A stretch of 64,000 bases of DNA from Paraburkholderia sp. BL25I1N1 (lineage in GTDB: Bacteria; Pseudomonadota; Gammaproteobacteria; Burkholderiales; Burkholderiaceae). How positions within the stretch are numbered: position 1 is the first letter of the stretch; every line of letters starts with the position of its first letter. The translations under genes and the position numbers were made by a program. Positions 54,002 through 60,216 of the stretch are shown in pieces. Below the pieces are notes generated by a model. The model saw only the letters and a list, made by a program, of their open reading frames with translations, had not been told where the DNA came from and searched no databases. The stretch spans positions 186,001 through 250,000 of the forward strand of contig NZ_PVZB01000003.1 of NCBI RefSeq assembly GCF_003002025.1, read 5' to 3'.

Positions 54002-56106
54002 GTCGTGATCGGCGCGAAATCGGCGACGATGTGATCGCGGCCGTATTTGCCGCCGATCTGCGCGAGGCGCGCATCGAGTGCCCGCAGATAATCGGCGCGC
54101 GATTCGCTCTCCGGGCGCGGCTTGTCGAAGAGCGGCGCCGGCGTGATCAGCAGCACCACCATCTCCGATCCGAACGGCTTCGAAATGATCCAGTCACCGG
54201 CGCCGCCGACCGTCGCGGCGTAGTGAGGCGGCGCCTGATTGTCCTTCGCGCGCGGGCTCGGCACCATGTGCACGACGCTGCCGTCGAGCTGGTAGTAGTC
54301 GAGGTTCACATACGAGTCATAGCCCGGCGTGGTGATGTCGACCACCAGCGGGTCACCGTCGCTCAACTGGCCGCCCGGCGGCCGCACATGCAAGGCCGCG
54401 ACGTGGCCCGCCTGCATGTTGTGAATCCAGTAGGGCGCGAACGCCTTGATGGTGTCGCATTTGTCGTCGGCGAGCGGCTCGACCTGGAGCGTCAGTGTAT
54501 CGACGCCCGGCAACGCCGCCACCGTGTCCTTCAGATGCGCGGCGCCATAGCGTTGCGAGACGTAGCCTCGCACCGTCAACGAGTGATCCTGTACTGAGGC
54601 GGATAGCGCGGAACAGGGCACTTGCGTCAGCGCCGGTGTGACGGCGGCGAGCGTCAGCGCCGGCTTCGCCGCGGGCGCCGCCGGTGGCGTCGCGGGCACT
54701 GCCGCGACCGGACTTGCCTGAGGTGCCACGGGCGGCGCGCTCACTGTCCCTTCGGAAATCGACGAAGCCGCCTGCTCGGTCAAAGCCTGCGATGCGCCTG
54801 CTTCCGTCTGTGCTCCGTTATGCCGGTTCGCCCCCGAGCGGAACGCGAACACGCCGACCGCCGCGGCGCACACCACCGCGAAACTCGCGAGCCCGACCTT
54901 CGCCAGGGTGCCCGACTTTTCCGCGCGTGCTTCGTTATCGAACTCGGCGATGAAGCGCGCCACGCTCGGCATGCGCGTATTGCGATCGAACGACAGCGCG
55001 GCCCGCAGCGCGCGCCATTGCTTTGAATCGAGATTGGCCGGCCGCTGCGGTTTGAAATCGGAGTTGCGGGCTTGCGTCGCGGACAAGCGGTCGAACGGAT
55101 GGTGGCCGGTCAGCAATTCATACGTGATGCAGCCGAGCGCGTAAATGTCGTCGCGCGGATCCGGCTCGCGGTGCTCGATCATTTCCGGGCTGGCGTACGC
55201 GGGCGTCAACGCGCCGAGGCTGCCCGGATCGAAGACGGTTGCATCGCTCTCTTCTTCCGGACGCTGGAACACGCGTGCAATGCCGAAGTCGATCACCTTC
55301 ACTTCGGCGTCCGTCGTGAGAAACACGTTGGCGGGTTTGAAGTCGCAATGCACGAAGCCGCGTTCATGCGCGTAGGCAAGCGCGCTGCACATGCCGCGCA
55401 CGATCGGCAGCGCCGCGCGCACCGGCATGCCCTGATAGCCCGGCGTGCGCAGCAACTGGCTGAGCGGCTTGCCGGACAGATACTCCATTGTGAGGTAGAC
55501 GATCGGCCCGTCACGATCGAAGTCGTACACCGTGATGATGTTGCGATGCGCGAGCACTTGCGCCTTGCGCGCCTCGCGCTGCAACGCGACGAGTGAATTC
55601 GGGTTGCCGCGGAACTGGACGTTGAGCACCTTGATCGCGAGATACGGTTTGCGATCCGAAGCCTCGAGCTTGCGCAGATCCAGCGCCTTGTAGACCGTGC
55701 CCATGCCGCCCACGCCGAGGCATTCCTCGAGCACGAAGCGGTTGTTGAGCGTATCGCCGGTGCCTTTGATCTGGTCGTGGCCCGTGGTACTGCCGGCGCC
55801 CGCTGCGTTCGCCGCGCTGCCCGCACTTGCTGATCGAATCGACGGAATCTCGACGGTGGTCTGGATGCCGGTTTCGTCGCCGCCCGCGGCCACGTTCGAG
55901 ACGCGCAACTGCTCGATGCGCCGCCGCACTTCCACGTAGAGATCGTCGGGGAGCGGCGCTTTGCGATGTGCCGCGCCAAGCATGTCCAGCAGCTGCGTAG
56001 GGCCGAGTCCTTCGGTGGTCAGCGTGCTGTCGAGTTGAGCCACGAACTCGTCACGGGACAGCTCGCCGTTCTGAAAGTCGTGAATCACACGCGCAAGGCT
56101 AGCCAT
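53983..56106 (-). CDS. transmembrane Ser/Thr protein kinase with C-terminal DUF4384 domain
   Basis: This is a 707-residue protein. A helical N-terminus (1-70) is followed by a Hanks-type kinase domain (about 122-390): G-loop G-V-G-G-M-G at 131-136, Lys159, catalytic H-C-D-F-K-P-A-N at 253-260, D-F-G at 273-275 and S-P-E at 306-308. The catalytic loop has Cys instead of Arg (non-RD kinase). One membrane helix spans about 403-422. Outside are a Pro/Ala-rich stretch, a BON-like region (about 505-565) and a DUF4384 domain (about 585-680). It probably phosphorylates threonines bound by the FHA protein and is opposed by the PP2C phosphatase. It resembles the PpkA-type kinases of secretion systems. 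Confidence 0.92.
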   Translation of the reverse strand: MASLARVIHDFQNGELSRDEFVAQLDSTLTTEGLGPTQLLDMLGAAHRKAPLPDDLYVEVRRRIEQLRVSNVAAGGDETGIQTTVEIPSIRSASAGSAANAAGAGSTTGHDQIKGTGDTLNNRFVLEECLGVGGMGTVYKALDLRKLEASDRKPYLAIKVLNVQFRGNPNSLVALQREARKAQVLAHRNIITVYDFDRDGPIVYLTMEYLSGKPLSQLLRTPGYQGMPVRAALPIVRGMCSALAYAHERGFVHCDFKPANVFLTTDAEVKVIDFGIARVFQRPEEESDATVFDPGSLGALTPAYASPEMIEHREPDPRDDIYALGCITYELLTGHHPFDRLSATQARNSDFKPQRPANLDSKQWRALRAALSFDRNTRMPSVARFIAEFDNEARAEKSGTLAKVGLASFAVVCAAAVGVFAFRSGANRHNGAQTEAGASQALTEQAASSISEGTVSAPPVAPQASPVAAVPATPPAAPAAKPALTLAAVTPALTQVPCSALSASVQDHSLTVRGYVSQRYGAAHLKDTVAALPGVDTLTLQVEPLADDKCDTIKAFAPYWIHNMQAGHVAALHVRPPGGQLSDGDPLVVDITTPGYDSYVNLDYYQLDGSVVHMVPSPRAKDNQAPPHYAATVGGAGDWIISKPFGSEMVVLLITPAPLFDKPRPESESRADYLRALDARLAQIGGKYGRDHIVADFAPITTKPRSP

Positions 56107-56431
56107 ATGTGCGAAGCGCCGCCGCTGCCGTGGGGCCGGGTCGCGTGCGACCCAGGCCTGTCGGGCTGATAGAGAACCTTTCGTAACCAGTTACATGTGC
56201 CGCTTCGATACTAGCTCCCGCTCCGTCCTTTCGCAAACCAGGATTGCCCCGCTGCCGGCGCAGCGCGCCCGTGTCGTGCGATATCCGACAGCATGCGGTG
56301 GTCTGTCGGGCGCATGCCGTCGGCCGGTCATCGCGTCCGCGCCGCAGTGCGTTCGCGCGCGCCCGGCACGACGACGCGAAACCCTTATTCCGCAGGCCTT
56401 CCCGAACTTTCTTAGGAACCTTGAATAAAAC

Positions 56432-56447
56432 TGGCACAGCCTGTGCA
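56432..56447 (+). promoter_or_regulatory. sigma-54 promoter of A-B-C cluster 1
   Basis: TGGCACAGCCTGTGCA has a perfect -24 box and GG-N10-GC spacing. The upstream CGCGAAACCCTT half-site ends 45 bp before it. Confidence 0.82.
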
Positions 56448-56458
56448 TGAGTGACACC

Positions 56459-56477
56459 CGAGCAGACAAGTTGCTCG
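56459..56477 (+). other. conserved 5'-leader hairpin of A-B-C cluster 1
   Basis: CGAGCA/TGCTCG stem with a 7-base loop, placed just after the expected transcription start. It equals the one at 50337-50355 on the other strand. Confidence 0.6.
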
Positions 56478-56521
56478 CACCCGATCGCAGCACCCTGACC
56501 TTTACCCTCTGGAGACTCACC

Positions 56522-56800
56522 ATGAACGCACTGATGATCAAGGACCTGTCCATCACCGAACAACTCGACAGCAAGGCCATGAGCGCCGTGCGCGGCGGCA
56601 CCGGCTACTATCCGTCCCCGTCGTACTTCAACTTCAGCCCCGTCTTTGCTCCGAACGACAGCAAGAAGGTTGACGCCACCCAGCTGATCAACAACCAGCT
56701 GAACCTGCAGAACGCCAACGGCAACAACGTCGCGTTCGCCACCGGCATCAGCTCGACGGTCAACCCGTACGTCACGACCAGCAACAACATCCACATGTAA
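56522..56800 (+). CDS. double-glycine peptide precursor A1
   Basis: This 92-residue precursor has leader M-N-A-L-M-I-K-D-L-S-I-T-E-Q-L-D-S-K-A-M ending S-A-V-R-G-G at 25-26. The mature part is 66 residues: an aromatic start (G-T-G-Y-Y-P, Y-F-N-F) followed by an Asn-rich region (I-N-N-Q-L-N-L-Q-N-A-N-G-N-N) and a Ser/Thr/Asn tail. It differs from its copy A2 at three mature positions (Pro/Ser, Gly/Asp, Tyr/Cys). It is also close to precursor 2 at 50010-50291. A CTGGAG box precedes the start; an in-frame Met 75 bases upstream overlaps the promoter and cannot be used. Confidence 0.85.
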   Translation: MNALMIKDLSITEQLDSKAMSAVRGGTGYYPSPSYFNFSPVFAPNDSKKVDATQLINNQLNLQNANGNNVAFATGISSTVNPYVTTSNNIHM

Positions 56801-56888
56801 TACGTGGCGACACGGAGCGCCCGGCTCGCCGGCGCGCTTCGTCCGCCGACGATTACCTCCGTCTTCCGCGCACCTTTGGAGAAGCACC

Positions 56889-57173
56889 ATGTCATCCCTC
56901 ATGATTCGCGATCTGTCCGGCACCCGCGAGCTCGACCGCCGCGCCATGTCGGCGGTGGCCGGCGGCACCGGCAGCAGCGTGCCCGGCCTGCCCTCGGCCG
57001 CCGGCCTCGGCGGCATTGCCAACGTCAACGTCTCGATCAACCAGAACCTCAACCAGTTGCAGTACGTCAACGTCGCCGCACTCAACAACGTCGGCGTGAT
57101 CGGCGCGGGCTTCGTGCCGCTGCACCTGAACGTCAGCCCGTCGCTGTGGGGCGCCAACTACGCCAACGTCTGA
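56889..57173 (+). CDS. double-glycine peptide precursor B1
   Basis: This 94-residue precursor has leader M-S-S-L-M-I-R-D-L-S-G-T-R-E-L-D-R-R-A-M followed by S-A-V-A-G-G at 25-26. The mature part is 68 residues, Gly/Pro-rich at first, then N-V-N-V-S-I-N-Q-N-L-N-Q-L-Q-Y, and ending G-A-N-Y-A-N-V. It is identical in sequence to B2 at 58835-59119. TTTGGAG lies before the start. The 88-bp gap after A1 holds an imperfect GC-rich hairpin (about 56817-56839) but no promoter, so it is read from the A1 promoter. Confidence 0.83.
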   Translation: MSSLMIRDLSGTRELDRRAMSAVAGGTGSSVPGLPSAAGLGGIANVNVSINQNLNQLQYVNVAALNNVGVIGAGFVPLHLNVSPSLWGANYANV

Positions 57174-57357
57174 CCGCTTGGCGTCGCGAGGGCCGGGGGG
57201 GCCTCAACCATGCCGGCAGATCATCGCCGGCCGGCGAGTTGCAGCGAGATTTCCTATACTGATTGTGCGGGGAGACCGCAGCACATTTCACGACACATCC
57301 GGGCGGCGGCCGGCGCATTGCACCGGCCCACCGCCCGCTTTCATTTCTGGAGCCATC

Positions 57358-57567
57358 ATGGCCAGGCTGATCATCAGGGACCTCACCGACAGCGTCGAAC
57401 TCGATCGTCAGGCAATGACGGCCATCGTCGGCGGCGCGCGTATCGGCGCGCGGCTGAACGCGGCCGTGCCACTGGTGCCGGCTTCGGCACGCGTGGTCGA
57501 ATATCCGCCGGGCTTCCCCGCCGCGCATCAGACGATTGCCAAAGCGGCCATGCAGCGCAAAGCATAG
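57358..57567 (+). CDS. double-glycine peptide precursor C1
   Basis: This is a short 69-residue precursor. The leader M-A-R-L-I-I-R-D-L-T-D-S-V-E-L-D-R-Q-A-M ends T-A-I-V-G-G at 25-26. The mature part is 43 residues, Ala/Arg/Pro-rich and cationic, unlike the Asn-rich A and B types. A CTGGAG box precedes the ATG at 57358; the frame is open much further upstream but has no other start signal. A TATACT box at about 57256-57261, in the 184-bp gap before it, could be a secondary -10 element. It differs from C2 only in the last residues. Confidence 0.8.
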   Translation: MARLIIRDLTDSVELDRQAMTAIVGGARIGARLNAAVPLVPASARVVEYPPGFPAAHQTIAKAAMQRKA

Positions 57568-57599
57568 CGCGCCCCGCTTCGGCGTCGCGCAGTCACGGC

Positions 57600-57640
57600 A
57601 ACGGCACGCGTTACGCACGCGTGCCGTTTGCTTTTGTTGT
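57600..57640 (+). terminator. terminator of A-B-C cluster 1
   Basis: A perfect 12-bp stem (57600-57611 with 57617-57628) and 5-base loop is followed by TGCTTTTGTTG. It lies 33 bp after C1. Confidence 0.88.
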
Positions 57641-57813
57641 CGGCAGAACACCATAAGCCGACATCCCACTCTCGATTGGTGGGAACTCGCCGAACAGTTC
57701 CGTCGAATCTCAAGCTCACTTAACGCCATAGTGGAAGAACGCATATCGTCTATTGCCTGCTGGCCTTGCGTCGCCGCCTCGCATTCTGTTCCTCGTTTAT
57801 TGCTCATAGAAAT

Positions 57814-57829
57814 TGGCATGCCCCTTGCA
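57814..57829 (+). promoter_or_regulatory. sigma-54 promoter of peptide gene D
   Basis: TGGCATGCCCCTTGCA is a near-perfect -24/-12 element with GG-N10-GC spacing, 56 bp before the D start. It closely resembles the promoter at 37723. No CGCGAAACCCTT element was found upstream. Confidence 0.83.
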
Positions 57830-57884
57830 GAACCACGGTCGAGCACCGCACCGTGCTCACTCATCCACCCTCAGGAGTATTGCC

Positions 57885-58091
57885 ATGAAATCCATCGTCA
57901 TCATCAAGGATCTGCCACGTTCCGCGGATCGCCCACACGACGAAACGACACTCACTGCCGCGCAGATGAAGGCTGTGCGCGGCGGCCGTTCCGTCATTGT
58001 CACCGTCGATCACGGCCCTCTCGGCCAGGTCGACGACTTTGGAATCAACACCGCCATCTTTGAAGGACGTATCAAAGGGCCTTACTTATAG
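57885..58091 (+). CDS. double-glycine peptide precursor D (divergent leader)
   Basis: This is a 68-residue precursor. The leader keeps I-I-K-D-L near residue 7 and ends M-K-A-V-R-G-G, but Gly-Gly is at 33-34, eight residues later than in the other seven peptides. The middle is charged (D-R-P-H-D-E-T). The mature part is 34 residues: R-S-V-I-V-T-V-D-H-G-P-L-G-Q and onward, without Asn-rich repeats. An AGGAG box precedes the start. It lies alone between the two A-B-C copies with its own promoter and hairpin, so it may have a different job, for example as a signal peptide. Confidence 0.75.
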   Translation: MKSIVIIKDLPRSADRPHDETTLTAAQMKAVRGGRSVIVTVDHGPLGQVDDFGINTAIFEGRIKGPYL

Positions 58092-58120
58092 GACGCGCGA
58101 AGTGTCCGCAATTAGAAACG

Positions 58121-58154
58121 GGCCCCCTTCATATCTTGGCCGTTGGAGGGGGCC
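58121..58154 (+). terminator. hairpin after peptide gene D
   Basis: GGCCCCC and GGGGGCC pair across a 20-base loop 30 bp after the D stop. No strong T-run follows, so termination efficiency is uncertain. Confidence 0.45.
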
Positions 58155-58377
58155 TGTTCATTGATGGGAGTCTGGTTTGAACACCGTAGTCAGGTCGAAT
58201 ACCGTCGCCGCTGCCCGTGTCGTGCGATCTCCAACAGCATGCGGTGGTCTGTCGGGTGTGTGCCGTCAGTCGTTCGTCGCTCACGTGCGGCAATGGACCG
58301 GCGCCGTGGCTGCATCTCGACGCGAAACCCTTATTCCGCAGGCCTTCCCGAACTTTATTAGGAACCTTGAATAAAAC

Positions 58378-58393
58378 TGGCACAGCCTGTGCA
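58378..58393 (+). promoter_or_regulatory. sigma-54 promoter of A-B-C cluster 2
   Basis: Identical to the promoter at 56432-56447, with the CGCGAAACCCTT half-site at 58321-58332 and the leader hairpin at 58405-58423. Confidence 0.82.
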
Positions 58394-58467
58394 TGAGTGA
58401 CACCCGAGCAGACAAGTTGCTCGCACCCGATCGCAGCACCCTGACCTTCACCCTCTGGAGACTCACC

Positions 58468-58746
58468 ATGAACGCACTGATGATCAAAGACCTGTCCATC
58501 ACCGAACAACTCGACAGCAAGGCCATGAGCGCCGTGCGCGGCGGCACCGGCTACTATCCGTCCTCGTCGTACTTCAACTTCAGCCCCGTCTTTGCTCCGA
58601 ACGACAGCAAAAAAGTCGACGCCACCCAGCTGATCAACAACCAGCTGAACCTGCAGAACGCCAACGGCAACAACGTCGCGTTCGCCACCGACATCAGCTC
58701 GACGGTCAACCCGTGCGTCACGACCAGCAACAACATCCACATGTAA
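58468..58746 (+). CDS. double-glycine peptide precursor A2
   Basis: This 92-residue precursor has the same leader as A1 and Gly-Gly at 25-26. The mature part (66 residues) differs from A1 by Ser for Pro near its start, Asp for Gly in F-A-T-D-I-S-S and Cys for Tyr in V-N-P-C-V-T. The single cysteine is the only one in the mature A, B and C peptides and could allow dimer formation. Ribosome binding site and position relative to the promoter match A1. Confidence 0.84.
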   Translation: MNALMIKDLSITEQLDSKAMSAVRGGTGYYPSSSYFNFSPVFAPNDSKKVDATQLINNQLNLQNANGNNVAFATDISSTVNPCVTTSNNIHM

Positions 58747-58834
58747 TACGTCGCGACACCGAGCGCCCGGCTCGCCGGTGCGCTTCGTCCGCCGACCATT
58801 ACCTCCGTCTTCCGCGTACCTTTGGAGAAGCACC

Positions 58835-59119
58835 ATGTCATCCCTCATGATTCGCGATCTGTCCGGCACCCGCGAGCTCGACCGCCGCGCCATGTCGGCG
58901 GTGGCCGGCGGCACCGGCAGCAGCGTGCCCGGCCTGCCCTCGGCCGCCGGCCTCGGCGGCATTGCCAACGTCAACGTCTCGATCAACCAGAACCTCAACC
59001 AGCTGCAGTACGTCAACGTCGCCGCACTCAACAACGTCGGCGTGATCGGCGCGGGCTTCGTGCCGCTGCACCTGAACGTCAGCCCGTCGCTGTGGGGCGC
59101 CAACTACGCCAACGTCTGA
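58835..59119 (+). CDS. double-glycine peptide precursor B2
   Basis: This 94-residue precursor is identical in protein sequence to B1, although at least one silent base differs. Gly-Gly is at 25-26. Identity of B while A and C have changed suggests that B is under stronger constraint. TTTGGAG precedes the start. Confidence 0.83.
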   Translation: MSSLMIRDLSGTRELDRRAMSAVAGGTGSSVPGLPSAAGLGGIANVNVSINQNLNQLQYVNVAALNNVGVIGAGFVPLHLNVSPSLWGANYANV

Positions 59120-59302
59120 CCGCTCGCTGTCGCGAGGGCCGGGGGGCCTCAACCATGCCGGCGGATCATCGCCGGCCGGCGAGTTGCAGCGAGATTTCCT
59201 ATACTGATTGTGCGGGGAGACCGCAGCACATTTCACGACACATCCGGGCGGCGGCCGGCGCATTGCACCGGCCCACCGCCCGATTTCATTTCTGGAGCCA
59301 CC

Positions 59303-59512
59303 ATGGCCAGGCTGATCATCAGGGACCTCACCGACAGCGTCGAACTCGATCGTCAGGCAATGACGGCCATCGTCGGTGGCGCGCGTATCGGCGCGCGGCT
59401 GAACGCGGCCGTGCCACTGGTGCCGGCTTCGGCACGCGTGGTCGAATATCCGCCGGGCTTCCCCGCCGCGCATCAGACGATTGCCAAAGCGGCCATGCTG
59501 CGCAAAACGTAG
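59303..59512 (+). CDS. double-glycine peptide precursor C2
   Basis: This 69-residue precursor matches C1 apart from the C-terminus (M-L-R-K-T instead of M-Q-R-K-A). Gly-Gly is at 25-26 and the mature part is 43 residues, Arg/Ala/Pro-rich. It is the last gene of the second cluster, followed by a terminator 32 bp later. Confidence 0.8.
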   Translation: MARLIIRDLTDSVELDRQAMTAIVGGARIGARLNAAVPLVPASARVVEYPPGFPAAHQTIAKAAMLRKT

Positions 59513-59544
59513 CGCGCCCCGCTTCGGCGTCGCGCAGTCACAGC

Positions 59545-59585
59545 AACGGCACGCGTTACACACGCGTGCCGTTTGCTTTTGTTGT
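59545..59585 (+). terminator. terminator of A-B-C cluster 2
   Basis: A 12-bp stem (59545-59556 with 59562-59573) is followed by TGCTTTTGTTG, as in copy 1. Confidence 0.88.
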
Positions 59586-59593
59586 CGGCAGAA

Positions 59594-59921
59594 GCGCAGT
59601 GCCGCAACCCGTTAACGCAAACGACCTACGAAATATTCCCCTCTGGCGACAGCGATCTCCGCTTTTTCGCCATGAAAGTTGGCTTGTGCAATTAGCCTGG
59701 CGAATGTCCGCACGCGGCGACGCCGCCCGCCCTGCGCTCACCTATGATGCTTAGGACGCCACGTGGTTTTCTTCGCTGTCCGCCAATAGCACGCACTATC
59801 CGGACAGCTTGCTGGCGCAGAACTGAACACGACGCACCGCATCCGCGACGCGCCGTACCCATAAGCGACGATGGCAGCGCGCCACGAGCCGGCATCGCCA
59901 TTCACGGATTGGAGGAACGCA
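59594..59921. other. intergenic region at the right border of the peptide locus
   Basis: About 330 bases lie between the second peptide cluster and the DUF3303 gene. No double-glycine motif, sigma-54 promoter or supported gene is visible. The ribosome binding site TTGGAGG lies at its end. Confidence 0.35.
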
Positions 59922-60209
59922 ATGAAATTTATCGTCCTATGGAACGGTCTGCCGACCGCAGAGGGTTCCGTCATAGAACGTTTCATGAAGACCGGCGGCC
60001 AGGTGCCGGACGGCGTCAAATTGCTGGGACGCTGGCATGCTATCGGCGGCTTGCGCGGTGTTGCTATCGTGGAGGCCGACGACACGCGCGCGATCGCGGC
60101 GCTGGCGCTCGGATGGGGCGACCTGCTCACGATGGACATCTCCCCGGCCCTGACCGACGAAGACCTGGGCGCCGCGCTCGGCAAGCATATGGCCGCGGGC
60201 AACAAGTAA
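59922..60209 (+). CDS. DUF3303 family protein
   Basis: This 95-residue cytoplasmic protein begins M-K-F-I-V-L-W-N and contains W-H-A-I-G-G-L-R-G-V-A-I-V-E-A-D-D. This fits DUF3303, a small ferredoxin-like-fold family of unknown function. The start is set by a TTGGAGGAACGCA box. It lies 7 bp before the DHA2 exporter gene and is probably co-transcribed with it. Confidence 0.8.
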   Translation: MKFIVLWNGLPTAEGSVIERFMKTGGQVPDGVKLLGRWHAIGGLRGVAIVEADDTRAIAALALGWGDLLTMDISPALTDEDLGAALGKHMAAGNK

Positions 60210-60216
60210 GTACGCC

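Larger units (their letters stand above)
56107..56521. other. intergenic control region before the first A-B-C peptide cluster
   Basis: From about 56268 on, this region belongs to the duplicated segment. It holds the CGCGAAACCCTT element (56375-56386), a TTTCTTAGGA block, the sigma-54 promoter and the leader hairpin. No promoter for the divergent kinase gene was recognised in the 160 bases next to it. Confidence 0.6.
56268..57648 (+). repeat. direct repeat, copy 1 of the A-B-C peptide segment
   Basis: This 1.38-kb segment recurs at 58214-59593 with an offset of 1945-1946 bp. Identity is very high from 56372 to 57648 and lower in the first 100 bases. It carries one promoter, three peptide genes and a terminator, so it is a complete transcription unit. 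The copies are separated by 565 bp that hold peptide gene D. Confidence 0.92.
58214..59593 (+). repeat. direct repeat, copy 2 of the A-B-C peptide segment
   Basis: This is the second copy of the segment at 56268-57648, with the same promoter, leader hairpin, three genes and terminator. Similarity ends abruptly just after the terminator at both copies. Few base differences have accumulated, which means a recent duplication or ongoing gene conversion. Confidence 0.92.

Noticed and set aside
56447-56521. Extended start for peptides A1 and A2 (also 58393-58467)
   Set aside because: The upstream Met codon lies in the -12 element of the sigma-54 promoter, so it cannot be in the transcript; the downstream Met has a good ribosome binding site and the conserved leader.
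36518-59593. Type VI secretion locus
   Set aside because: Kinase, phosphatase and FHA proteins suggested it, but no TssB/C, Hcp, VgrG, ClpV, TssJLM or baseplate genes are present; the transport genes are those of a peptide-type I system.
36518-59593. Lanthipeptide, lasso peptide or other modified RiPP cluster
   Set aside because: No LanM/LanBC, YcaO, radical SAM, ATP-grasp or asparagine synthetase-like gene is seen, and the mature peptides (apart from one Cys in A2) lack Cys.
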